Positions 5,463 to 13,957 of a DNA stretch of 22,659 nucleotides are shown one piece after another. The notes beneath the pieces were generated by a model. It worked only from the letters and a program-made list of their open reading frames with translations. It did not search any database and was not told the origin of the DNA. Position numbers and translations under genes: made by a program. Numbering within the stretch: the stretch's first letter is position 1; each line of letters begins with the position of its first letter. Source of the DNA: JAJYKN01 sp045403145 (GTDB lineage: Bacteria > Nitrospirota > UBA9217); the NCBI GenBank assembly GCA_045403145.1, contig JAXIPA010000211.1, forward strand, positions 1 to 22,659, written 5' to 3'.

Positions 5463-7394
5463 CTATACTTTCAGATTCTTGTCCAGGATCTCCCTCACCT
5501 TTTTCAGCAATTCAGTCGGTGTAACCGGTTTTGAAATGAAGTTGGTCCCCGGCTGCAGCATTCCCTGTTTACCGACCGTGTCCTCGGGATAGCCGCTCAT
5601 AAAAAGGACCTTGATGTCCGGACAGAGCACCCTGATCTCCCGGCACGCCTCTCCGCCGTTTTTTTTCGGCATGATGCCGTCCAGAACGGCAAGCTGAATG
5701 CTGTTTTTATGGGCGATGAACTTGTAGATGGCGTCCTCCCCGTCCACCGCCTCTATCACCGTATACCCGAAATGCCTCAGGACCGACGTGGTCAGGTTTC
5801 GCACGGCCTCGTCATCCTCCGCAAGAAGTATCGTTTCACTGCCTTCCAGGACAGGCATCTTTTCCGTTTCAGCCTTCTCTTCCCGGGCGGGATGAAATTT
5901 TACGATCGGCAGGTAGATATTAAAAGTCGTGCCCTGCCCCGGCTCGCTGGAGACATTGATGTAACCTCCATGCGTTTTGACGATGCCGTATACCATCGAG
6001 AGCCCGAGTCCGGTCCCCTGCCCCTGCTCCTTTGTCGTGAAGAACGGTTCATAGATGTGTTTTTTTGTATTTTCGTCCATGCCAATGCCCGTGTCCGTAA
6101 CGGAGATAAGGGCAAAATCGCCGGGCGTGCCGTAGCCGTACGTTTCGAGAAATTCCTCGTCCAGCGTCGCGGATCTGGTCTCGATCGTAAGACGGCCGCC
6201 GTGCGGCATTGCGTCCCGCGCATTCGTCACCAGGTTCATGATGGCTTGTTCAAGCTGGCCGCTGTCCGCCATGACAGACAGTCTTTCGCCGGTGCACCGG
6301 GTTTTGAACTCGATGTCCTCCCGGATCAATCGCAGAAGGAATTTCTCAAACCTCCGCAAGAGGTCGTTGACATCCAGTAAAGCCGGGTTGATTACCTGCT
6401 TTCTGCTGAACGCCAGCAGGCTTTGCGTAAGCGTCGTGGCCCGCTGGGATGATACGAGTATCTGCTCGATGTTGTGCCGCGAAGGGTCGTCCTCCGTCAT
6501 TTTCATGAGGGTCAGGTGCGCATAGCCGATGATCGCCGACAGGATGTTGTTGAAGTCATGGGCCACGCCTCCGGCAAGCTGACCGACGGCCTCCATTTTC
6601 TGCGCCTGGCGGTACTGTTCCTCGAGCCGCCGCTGCCCGGTGACGTCCCTCAGGATGCCCTCGATCCCCAGGAATTTTCCGTTCTCGTCCTCCAGCGAAT
6701 GGCTCGATGTTTCCAGATAAATGGTCTCTCCCCTTACGTTCTTCGCCCGAATGAGATAGGACTTGACCGACTTGGTTCGCCACAGTTCTTTGACGAACGC
6801 TTCTCTCTCCGCCGGATCCAACCAGTAATCCAGGACGGTGCGTCCGATCATCTCGTCCGGCGACCGATGGCCGAATATTTCCGCCCCGGCCCGGTTGATC
6901 ATGATCATGCGCGCTTTTTCGTCAGTCTGGTAGATGCCGTCCATGGTGGAATCGAACAGGCGCTTGTACCGGAATTCACTCGCCTGCAACGCTTTTTCAA
7001 CCTTCTTGCGCTCACGGGCATACTGAATCGCGCGGGCCAGCAACGGGGGGTCGAAACGGCCCTTGACGAGGTAGTCCTGGCCCCCTTCCCTGATCGCCCG
7101 GGCGCCGATTGTTTCGTCTTCGATTCCCGTAAGAACGATGATCGGGGTCTCCGGTACCCGCGCGAAAACCTTGTTCAGCGTTTCTATCCCCCGGCTGTCA
7201 GGAAGGTTGAGGTCGAGCAGCAGGGTATCGAACGTCCTCTGCTCAAGAATGTTCAAGGCGTCACCGAGCCGTTCCACCGTCGTCATCTCCCATGCCGGCA
7301 GCGATTCCGACAGCATTTCCTTGATCAACCGCGCGTCGCCGGGGTTGTCTTCGACCACCAGAAGTCTTATCATTTCGCCGCGCGCATGCATCAT
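5463..7394 (-). CDS. hybrid sensor histidine kinase (REC-PAS-HisKA-HATPase-REC)
   Basis: A 643-residue soluble hybrid kinase. The N-terminal receiver has RLLVVEDNPGDARL and phosphoacceptor D61 in LLLDLNLPDSRG. A PAS domain follows (about 140-255: FRYKRLFDSTMDGIYQTD). HisKA has the H-box GQLAGGVAHDFNNIL with His near 279. The ATPase domain has the N-box NLVTNARDAMPHGG, G1 DTGIGM and G2 GTGLGLSMVYGIV. The C-terminal receiver shows ILLAEDDEAVRNL and LAVLDGIMPKKNG. No membrane segment is seen. ATG 7394 overlaps the stop of the upstream response regulator gene by 4 bp (ATGA), so the two are translationally coupled. An ATG at 7373 is an alternative. It is probably fed by the response regulator through its N-terminal receiver (inference). 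Confidence 0.9.
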   Translation of the reverse strand: MMHARGEMIRLLVVEDNPGDARLIKEMLSESLPAWEMTTVERLGDALNILEQRTFDTLLLDLNLPDSRGIETLNKVFARVPETPIIVLTGIEDETIGARAIREGGQDYLVKGRFDPPLLARAIQYARERKKVEKALQASEFRYKRLFDSTMDGIYQTDEKARMIMINRAGAEIFGHRSPDEMIGRTVLDYWLDPAEREAFVKELWRTKSVKSYLIRAKNVRGETIYLETSSHSLEDENGKFLGIEGILRDVTGQRRLEEQYRQAQKMEAVGQLAGGVAHDFNNILSAIIGYAHLTLMKMTEDDPSRHNIEQILVSSQRATTLTQSLLAFSRKQVINPALLDVNDLLRRFEKFLLRLIREDIEFKTRCTGERLSVMADSGQLEQAIMNLVTNARDAMPHGGRLTIETRSATLDEEFLETYGYGTPGDFALISVTDTGIGMDENTKKHIYEPFFTTKEQGQGTGLGLSMVYGIVKTHGGYINVSSEPGQGTTFNIYLPIVKFHPAREEKAETEKMPVLEGSETILLAEDDEAVRNLTTSVLRHFGYTVIEAVDGEDAIYKFIAHKNSIQLAVLDGIMPKKNGGEACREIRVLCPDIKVLFMSGYPEDTVGKQGMLQPGTNFISKPVTPTELLKKVREILDKNLKV

Positions 7395-7831
7395 CGCCCC
7401 CGGTCTGGAAGTTTTACGATTGAAAGCCAAAAGTCTTCGATGGACTTCACCACGGAGATAAACTGGTCGAAACCGATCGGTTTGGTGATGTAGCAGTTCG
7501 CATAATTGCTGTAGGTCCTGAAAACATCCTCTTCCGCGCTGGAGGTCGTCAGGATGACGACGGGTATCCTCTTGAGATCATCGTCGTTTTTTATCTCCCG
7601 GAGGACCTCCCTGCCGTCTATTTTCGGCAGGTTGAGATCGAGAAGGATGAGATCGGGCCGGACGGCGTCGGCGAATGCCCCTTTCTTCTGGAGAAATGCC
7701 AATGCCTGCTCTCCGTCCTCGACAACGTGCAGAGTATTGGCGACCTTCCCGTCCTTCAGTGCTTCGCGGGTCAGCCGGACGTCTCCGGGGTTGTCCTCCA
7801 CCAGCAGGATATCAATGGGTTCGCCATGCAT
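7391..7831 (-). CDS. response regulator, Rcp1/CheY-like single receiver
   Basis: A 146-residue receiver with DILLVEDNPGDVRLTREAL, phosphoacceptor near D65 (LILLDLNLPKIDG), VVILTTSSAEED and the conserved Lys in CYITKPIGFDQF. It belongs to the Rcp1-type group that partners phytochrome-like kinases, which fits the HDLQEP-type kinase upstream. ATG 7831 has a strong SD (GGAGGTG, about 8 nt upstream). A longer frame back to 7963 is open only because it reads through the inserted MITE-like element, so it is rejected. It lies between two kinases in a - strand operon and shares a 4-bp overlap with the hybrid kinase gene. Confidence 0.92.
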   Translation of the reverse strand: MHGEPIDILLVEDNPGDVRLTREALKDGKVANTLHVVEDGEQALAFLQKKGAFADAVRPDLILLDLNLPKIDGREVLREIKNDDDLKRIPVVILTTSSAEEDVFRTYSNYANCYITKPIGFDQFISVVKSIEDFWLSIVKLPDRGR

Positions 7832-7908
7832 AAACGTCCACCTCCGTTTCTGATTTCGGCAAGTGGGGTATCCACTTCGCTCAGGTAACCAACTATATGT
7901 AGAACCAT

Positions 7909-7933
7909 ATCCCCGATAGAACCATTCGGGGAT
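7909..7933. repeat. perfect hairpin inside the MITE-like element (1)
   Basis: ATCCCCGA/TCGGGGAT, an 8-bp perfect stem with a 9-nt loop. It would form in the kinase-to-regulator transcript. Confidence 0.65.
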
Positions 7934-7960
7934 GACACTATAAACAATCAGAAATATTGT

Positions 7961-7984
7961 CATTCCCGAGGGCTTAATCGGGAA
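7961..7984. repeat. perfect hairpin inside the MITE-like element (2)
   Basis: ATTCCCGA/TCGGGAAT, an 8-bp perfect stem with an 8-nt loop, flanked by GTC and CC. It shares the GTCATTCC...GGAATCC theme with the repeat near 22112. Confidence 0.65.
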
Positions 7985-8050
7985 TCCGATTTTCAGATTT
8001 AAACAGGCAGATGTGGCAACCTGGTAAAGGGGATACCCATTTTCGGCAAT

Positions 8051-9850
<1,800 letters not shown>

Positions 9851-10241
9851 TATTGGTGACCAGGAGTTCGAAACATAGCAACATTATAGCAAATAATATG
9901 TCAGCTTCTGGCAGCCCGGATTCCCCGAACAGTGAATTTCAGCCAAACGAAAAAATTCATTCATTTCCGTGCTAAAATAAGCAAAGCATCTGCATAAAAC
10001 GATCGAAGCCCCATTCAATTTTTCTATCAGGATGCCGTTAATACAGAAAAAAAGCCTGTTCTGCCGGGCATGAGCCGACAACGCAGCGTACCGTGCGTAT
10101 CTGGACAATAATGTTTCACCCTGCACCTTCATGCAACATAGGGAGAATTCATCGCTACAACGGAGAAACCACTTGACATCCGCCTGAAAAATGGTAAATT
10201 AAGACCTAATATATCTTATATCGACTCAGGAGGGCAACACC
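9851..10241. other. 391-bp divergent intergenic region
   Basis: This lies between the - strand kinase start and the + strand AhpC start. Towards the kinase, a minus-strand TATAAT (9888-9883) sits 32 nt before ATG 9850. Towards AhpC lie the promoter at 10173-10200 and an SD, AGGAGGG, before ATG 10242. The middle (about 9900-10140) is comparatively AT-rich. A minus-strand open frame of 82 codons (10132-9884) has no recognisable similarity or convincing ribosome binding site. I see no RNA gene. Confidence 0.6.
10173..10200 (+). promoter_or_regulatory. promoter of the AhpC-Rrf2-cbb3 cluster
   Basis: A perfect -35 TTGACA (10173-10178), a 16-bp spacer and TAAATT (10195-10200). Just downstream, ATATA-TCT-TATAT (10209-10221) is an imperfect AT-rich palindrome near +1, where a repressor such as the Rrf2 protein or a Fur/PerR-type regulator could bind (inference). 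Confidence 0.6.
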
Positions 10242-10853
10242 ATGACTGAACATTGCTGCGGAATCCGTGTTGGACAAACTGTCCCCGACTTTAAGGTTGA
10301 AACCTACGAACCCACCCGGGGCGATTTCGGTGAAATAAGCCTCGCGGCCCAGATGTCGGCAAAAAAATGGACCGTCCTCTTCTTCTACCCTGCCGACTTT
10401 ACTTTCGTCTGAGCGACGGAATTTGCTGCTCTGGCGGAGCAGTACGATGAATTCAAAAAGGCGGGCGCCGAGGTCATTACGGTGAGCACGGACACTAAAT
10501 TCGTCCACCTCGCATGGCAGCGGGACGAAAGGATGCTGGAAAAAGTAAAATACCCCATGGGTTCCGATCGCACCGGCAAGCTCACGCGGATGTTCGGCGT
10601 CTATGACGACGAAACGGGACACGCCCTTCGCGGCACCTTCATCATCAGCCCTGACGGCGTTCTGCTCAATTCCGAGGTCAACTTTTACAACCTCGGAAGG
10701 AACGTCGAAGAAATCCTGAGAAAGGTCAACGCAAACGTCCACCTCGCGGCATCTCCCGCAGAGGCCTGCCCCGCGCAGTGGAAGCAGGAAGGTGATAAGA
10801 CCCTGAAACCCTCCGCTAAAATTGTAGGCAAAATCTTTGAGGAGATGACATAG
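10242..10853 (+). CDS. ahpC: AhpC-type peroxiredoxin with selenocysteine at the peroxidatic position (in-frame TGA)
   Basis: The frame from ATG 10242 (SD AGGAGGG) is continuous to TAG 10851-10853 except for one TGA at 10410-10412, codon 57. The context is FFYPADFTFV-TGA-ATEFAAL, exactly where 2-Cys peroxiredoxins have their peroxidatic Cys (PADFTFVCPTE). The product is 203 residues if TGA is read as Sec. The C-terminal resolving Cys is kept near residue 176 (EACPAQWK, compare VCPANW in AhpC), as is the PSAKIVGKI tail. It should reduce peroxides through a selenenic acid, then a selenylsulfide. A stem-loop fitting a bacterial SECIS follows the TGA. The Pro after the catalytic residue is Ala here. 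The Rrf2 gene starts 4 bp after the stop. A nonsense mutation is the alternative, but nothing else in the frame is decayed. An annotation starting at 10482 would miss the catalytic domain. Confidence 0.88.
10419..10454 (+). promoter_or_regulatory. bSECIS-like hairpin in the selenoprotein ORF
   Basis: The inner stem TGCTGCTC (10424-10431)/GAGCAGTA (10437-10444) includes one G-U pair and closes a 5-nt loop, TGGCG (10432-10436). The outer stem GAATT (10419-10423)/AATTC (10450-10454) is joined through a 5-nt one-sided bulge. The loop starts 19 nt after the TGA and has G at its second and third positions, matching the known bacterial SECIS pattern (apical loop about 16-37 nt after UGA with a G in its first two bases). 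Confidence 0.7.
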
Positions 10854-10857
10854 CGCA

Positions 10858-11256
10858 ATGCTGATAACCCGGGAAACCGATTATGCCGTGCGCACGGTCC
10901 TGTATCTTGCGCGTGACCGCGAGCTGACCACGAGCGTCGGGGAAGTGGCCCAGGCCATGCACATCCCGAAAAGCTTCCTCGCCAAGATACTCCAGCGTCT
11001 GGTGCGCAACCACATCCTGATATCGACGCGGGGAGTGAAGGGCGGCTTCAAGCTTGCCAGGAAACCCTCGGAGATAAGCCTCCTCGACATCATGGAATCC
11101 ATCCAGGGCCCGGCGGGGATCAATGTCTGCGCAATCGACAGCAAGCGGTGCAAGATGAGCGTTACCTGCACGGTCCATCCGGTATGGGTGCAGATCCGGA
11201 AGGAGGTTGAAAAAAGGCTCAAGCGGGAAACGATCGATAAACTGGTCGGCAGTTAG
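10858..11256 (+). CDS. Rrf2-family transcriptional regulator with three cysteines (putative Fe-S sensor)
   Basis: A 132-residue regulator with the Rrf2 start MLITRETDYAVRTVLYLA, the winged HTH (VGEVAQAMHIPKSFLAKILQ, then STRGVKGGFKLAR) and cysteines C91, C98 and C104. The spacing C-x6-C-x5-C is close to the [2Fe-2S] ligands of IscR/NsrR. It begins 4 bp after the selenoprotein AhpC stop and lies 55 bp before ccoN, so it probably controls this operon in response to oxygen, NO, peroxide or Fe-S status. Which signal cannot be read from the sequence. Confidence 0.92.
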   Translation: MLITRETDYAVRTVLYLARDRELTTSVGEVAQAMHIPKSFLAKILQRLVRNHILISTRGVKGGFKLARKPSEISLLDIMESIQGPAGINVCAIDSKRCKMSVTCTVHPVWVQIRKEVEKRLKRETIDKLVGS

Positions 11257-11273
11257 GAGTCTTGGAACGCTAA

Positions 11274-11287
11274 TCCAGGGCGCTGGA
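11274..11287 (+). promoter_or_regulatory. short inverted repeat before ccoN
   Basis: TCCAG-GGCG-CTGGA lies in the 55-bp gap between the Rrf2 gene and ccoN. No clear -35/-10 pair is seen in the gap, so ccoN is probably transcribed from upstream. The repeat could be an operator or a processing hairpin. Confidence 0.3.
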
Positions 11288-11311
11288 CGTCCTTCACAAG
11301 GAGGCAACAGT

Positions 11312-12712
11312 ATGAATGATTATCAGTATGATAATCAGACGGTAAAAGGCTTTATCGTATCCTCGATCTTCTGGGGAGTGGTCGGGATCGTGATCGGGCT
11401 CTGGATCTCGGTCCAGATGTGGCTGCCGTCGTGGAACATCGCGCCCTTTTTCACCTTCGGACGGCTGCGGGTGGTGCACACGAACGGCCTCGCCATCGGG
11501 CTCGGCATCGGCGCGATATTCGGGATCTCCTACTACATCGTGATGCGGCTTACCAAGCGGCCGCTCCTTTTCCCGAAGCTCGCCCGGTTCCACCTCTGGC
11601 TCTTCAATGCCGCCGTTACACTGGCGGCGGTGAGCCTCTTCGCCGGGATGAACCAGTCACTCGAATACGCCGAACTCGAATGGCCCTTGGACATCGGCGT
11701 GGTCATTCTGTGGGTCATGTTCGCGGTCAACGTTTTCGGCACGATCATCAAGCGCAATGAGGAGCAGATGTACATTTCTCTGTGGTTCATTCTGGCGACG
11801 GTCGTGGCCGTGGCCGTGCTCTACATCGTGAACAACCTGGCGATCCCGGCGGGTTTGACCAAATCCTATTCGGTCTTTGCCGGCGTCAACAGCGCCAACG
11901 TGCAATGGTGGTACGGGCACAACGCAGTTGGTTTCATTTTCACCACGCCCTTCCTTGCTATGTTCTATTATTTTCTGCCGAAATCAACGGGCCTGCCGAT
12001 TTACAGCCACCGGCTCTCGATCATCGCCTTCTGGTCCCTGGTCTTCGCCTATCTCTGGACCGGGGCGCACCACCTTGTCTACACGCCGTTGCCCGACTGG
12101 ATCCAGACGCTCGGGATCGCCTTTACAATATTTTTAATCGCGCCGTCCTGGGGCTCCGTGGTGAACGGCTATTACACGGTCGGCAGCGACTGGTCCAAGA
12201 TGCAATCGAACTATCTCACCAAATTTTTCATCCTCGGCATTACCTTCTACGGCCTCCAGACGGTCCAGGGCCCGACCCAGGGCCTCCGGGTCGTGAGCCA
12301 GCTCATCCACTATACGGACTGGGTGCCCGGCCACGTGCACATGGGGACCATGGGATGGGTGACCATGACCGCCGCCGCGTCGATCTACTACATCATCCCG
12401 AAGATATACAACACGAAGATCCACAGCGAAAAGATCGCGAATATCCACTTCTGGCTCGTGCTGATCGGGCAGCTCATCTTTTCGATCACCATGTGGATCA
12501 CGGGCATCATGCAGGGCGCGCTCTGGAAGGCCACGAACGCCGACGGCAGCCTCAAGTACACGTTCATGGAGATACTCTCAAACAACTATCCCTACTGGCA
12601 GATGCGGACGCTCGGGGGGGTGATCTTCACGGTCGGCATGCTTTTCTTCATCTACAATATCTACATGACCATGCGCAACGGCAGGCTTGAACCTGCCAAG
12701 GCGACGGCATAG
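11312..12712 (+). CDS. ccoN: cbb3-type cytochrome c oxidase subunit I
   Basis: The catalytic heme-copper subunit, 466 residues with about 12 membrane helices. It reduces O2 to water at the heme b3-CuB site and pumps protons. Visible ligands are H56 (LRVVHTNGLAIG, low-spin heme b), H203 (WWYGHNAVGF, CuB), H253/H254 (GAHHLVY, CuB), and H341 and H343 (PGHVHMGTMGW, heme b3 and heme b). The helix VII tyrosine used in the cbb3 His-Tyr crosslink is probably Y313 (TFYGLQTVQGP). ATG 11312 has the strong SD AAGGAGG. An upstream in-frame extension into the Rrf2 gene is rejected. Confidence 0.97.
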   Translation: MNDYQYDNQTVKGFIVSSIFWGVVGIVIGLWISVQMWLPSWNIAPFFTFGRLRVVHTNGLAIGLGIGAIFGISYYIVMRLTKRPLLFPKLARFHLWLFNAAVTLAAVSLFAGMNQSLEYAELEWPLDIGVVILWVMFAVNVFGTIIKRNEEQMYISLWFILATVVAVAVLYIVNNLAIPAGLTKSYSVFAGVNSANVQWWYGHNAVGFIFTTPFLAMFYYFLPKSTGLPIYSHRLSIIAFWSLVFAYLWTGAHHLVYTPLPDWIQTLGIAFTIFLIAPSWGSVVNGYYTVGSDWSKMQSNYLTKFFILGITFYGLQTVQGPTQGLRVVSQLIHYTDWVPGHVHMGTMGWVTMTAAASIYYIIPKIYNTKIHSEKIANIHFWLVLIGQLIFSITMWITGIMQGALWKATNADGSLKYTFMEILSNNYPYWQMRTLGGVIFTVGMLFFIYNIYMTMRNGRLEPAKATA

Positions 12713-12723
12713 GGGGTAATACC

Positions 12724-13308
12724 ATGGCAGGTGATCTCTACAGCAAACCGATTCTGTTCGCGATCGTCGCGGCCGTAGTCATCCTGATCGGGACCGGCGT
12801 TACCATGTTCCTCCCGATGCTGACCGCGGAGATGCATCCGAAACTCGACAACCTCAAGCCCTATACCGCGCTCCAGCTTGCGGGCAAGGACATCTACCAG
12901 CGTGAGGGCTGCAATAACTGTCACACGCAGACCGTGCGCCCTTTGAAGACCGAGGTCATGCGGTACGGCGAGTACTCGAAGGCGGGCGAATTCACCTACG
13001 ACCGCCCCTTTCTCTGGGGATCGAAGCGCACCGGCCCGGACTTGGCGCGCATCGGCGGCAAATATCCGGACAAATGGCACGAAATGCACTTTGAAAGTCC
13101 GCAGTCGATGTATACGGATTCCAACATGCCGGTCTACGGATGGCTCGTGGACAACCACCTTGATCCGGTATCGATAGAGCGCCGTATGAAGGTGAATGAT
13201 TTTCCGTACACAGCCGGGGACCTTGCAACGCTCGTTGACAAGACGGAGCTTGATGCCCTGATCGCGTACATGCAGGTGATCGGCGTTGCCGTCACCGGGC
13301 CGAAATAA
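12724..13308 (+). CDS. ccoO: cbb3-type cytochrome c oxidase subunit II (membrane monoheme cytochrome c)
   Basis: A 194-residue protein with one N-terminal membrane anchor (LFAIVAAVVILIGTGVTMFL) and a periplasmic cytochrome c domain. CNNCH is at 63-67 and the likely axial Met is M135 in SNMPVYGWL. It passes electrons to CcoN. It follows ccoN by 11 bp and is followed 20 bp later by the CcoP-like gene. Confidence 0.95.
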   Translation: MAGDLYSKPILFAIVAAVVILIGTGVTMFLPMLTAEMHPKLDNLKPYTALQLAGKDIYQREGCNNCHTQTVRPLKTEVMRYGEYSKAGEFTYDRPFLWGSKRTGPDLARIGGKYPDKWHEMHFESPQSMYTDSNMPVYGWLVDNHLDPVSIERRMKVNDFPYTAGDLATLVDKTELDALIAYMQVIGVAVTGPK

Positions 13309-13328
13309 CAAAGAGGAGGAATTCGACC

Positions 13329-13526
13329 ATGCCAAAACCCATGGACACTGACAATGATAATCTGGAGGCGTTCGAAGCAAAGGAAACAGGGCATCGGCTT
13401 CCTTTTGGCTGGCAGCTGCTGTTCTGGGGGCTGATCCTCTGGGGCATCTACTACACCGTTGCGCACACCCCCGCCATCAGCGGGTGGTCCCAGGAGCGCG
13501 CATATACGGAATCGCTGAAGCCGTAG
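13329..13526 (+). CDS. CcoP N-terminal-domain-only protein (FixP_N), no cytochrome c domains
   Basis: A 65-residue protein in the ccoP position, with SD GAGGAGG. It has a polar N-terminus, then LPFGWQLLFWGLILWGIYY and the AHTPAISGWSQE tail typical of the CcoP/FixP N-terminal domain. Canonical CcoP continues into two cytochrome c domains. Here the gene stops and is followed by a repeat, with no CxxCH in any frame up to the next gene. It may be a genuine short structural subunit, leaving electron entry to CcoO or a separate cytochrome, or an old truncation. Confidence 0.75.
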   Translation: MPKPMDTDNDNLEAFEAKETGHRLPFGWQLLFWGLILWGIYYTVAHTPAISGWSQERAYTESLKP

Positions 13527-13550
13527 TACGGGCGTCGCAAATCCCTTAAC

Positions 13551-13655
13551 TTTTGCCACAGAGCGCACAGAGATCACAGAGAAAGCCTGAAAGCACTGAG
13601 ATATTAACTTCTGTCTTTATTCCCTCTGTGTACTCAGTGACCTCTGTGGCGAAAG
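13551..13655. repeat. palindromic element made of 9-bp tandem units, copy 1
   Basis: The left arm has CACAGAG at 13557, 13566 and 13575, exactly 9 bp apart. The right arm has CTCTGTG at 13624, CTCAGTG at 13633 and CTCTGTG at 13642, again 9 bp apart. Outer ends GCCACAGAG and CTCTGTGGC are complementary. A diverged copy lies at 15187-15273. Confidence 0.8.
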
Positions 13656-13688
13656 CTTGTCCGGTTCATCCGGGTCAGGAGGTATCAC

Positions 13689-13790
13689 ATGGACATATCG
13701 ATAATCGCCACGATTGGCTTTACCACTGCTGCCATGATCGGCATCATCGTGCTCATTTTTTCCGCGGGAAAGGGAAAGAGCAAAACCTGA
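13689..13790 (+). CDS. 33-residue single-helix membrane peptide in the cbb3 operon
   Basis: A short frame with a strong SD (CAGGAGG, about 8 nt before ATG 13689) encodes MDISIIATIGFTTAAMIGII, then VLIFSAGKGKSKT: one hydrophobic helix with a basic C-terminus. Its place between the CcoP-like and CcoQ-like genes suggests a small accessory subunit, in the manner of the roughly 37-residue CcoM known from Pseudomonas stutzeri. Similarity to CcoM is not claimed. Confidence 0.65.
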   Translation: MDISIIATIGFTTAAMIGIIVLIFSAGKGKSKT

Positions 13791-13813
13791 GCGGAACAAG
13801 TCGAGGTTATTTT

Positions 13814-13957
13814 ATGGAAATGCAAGCGTGGGCATACGTCCTGTTCGGACTTGCCCTGGTCGTGCTCTTCGCTGTCATCATCGTGCATTACTATTCCAAA
13901 AAGCGTCGCAACAAGGTCGAAGAAGTAAAGTATAAAATGCTGGATGACGATGAGTAG
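13814..13957 (+). CDS. CcoQ-like small cbb3 oxidase subunit (47 residues)
   Basis: One membrane helix (AYVLFGLALVVLFAVIIVHYY) is followed by a basic patch (SKKRRNK) and the acidic tail VEEVKYKMLDDDE. Size, position and layout match the CcoQ/FixQ family. The KYKMLDDDE end also resembles the tail of CcoS encoded at 19359. ATG 13814 follows a weak SD (GAGG). The 3' end overlaps ccoG. Confidence 0.75.
   Translation: MEMQAWAYVLFGLALVVLFAVIIVHYYSKKRRNKVEEVKYKMLDDDE

Larger units (their letters stand above)
7854..8049. mobile_element. MITE-like non-autonomous element with 9-bp target-site duplication
   Basis: The 9-mer TTTCGGCAA occurs at 7854-7862 and again at 8041-8049, with non-matching bases on either side. 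Between them lies a 178-bp segment whose ends are imperfect inverted repeats. The left end (7863-7890) starts GTGGGGTATCC and runs to CAGGTAACC. The right end, reverse-complemented (8040-8015), starts ATGGGTATCCC and runs to CAGGTTGCC, with about 20 of 26 aligned positions matching. The interior has no gene but has two strong hairpins (7909-7933 and 7961-7984). Removing the insert and one 9-mer leaves the sensor kinase stop and the response regulator start 32 nt apart, a normal operon spacing. This supports a real insertion. Confidence 0.7.

Noticed and set aside
6474..7493. 339-codon + strand open frame opposite the hybrid kinase
   Set aside because: A shadow of the kinase and response regulator genes, whose motifs are unambiguous on the - strand.
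9884..10132. 82-codon - strand open frame in the AhpC/kinase intergenic region
   Set aside because: No recognised similarity and no convincing SD. It is kept only as a note under the intergenic entry.
10482..10853. Short peroxiredoxin starting at ATG 10482, or an ahpC pseudogene
   Set aside because: It would lack the N-terminal half of the thioredoxin fold. The upstream frame is intact, has a strong SD and is interrupted only at the catalytic residue, which fits Sec better.
11207..11311. N-terminal extension of ccoN into the Rrf2 gene
   Set aside because: The CcoN family begins near 11312, where a strong SD is present.
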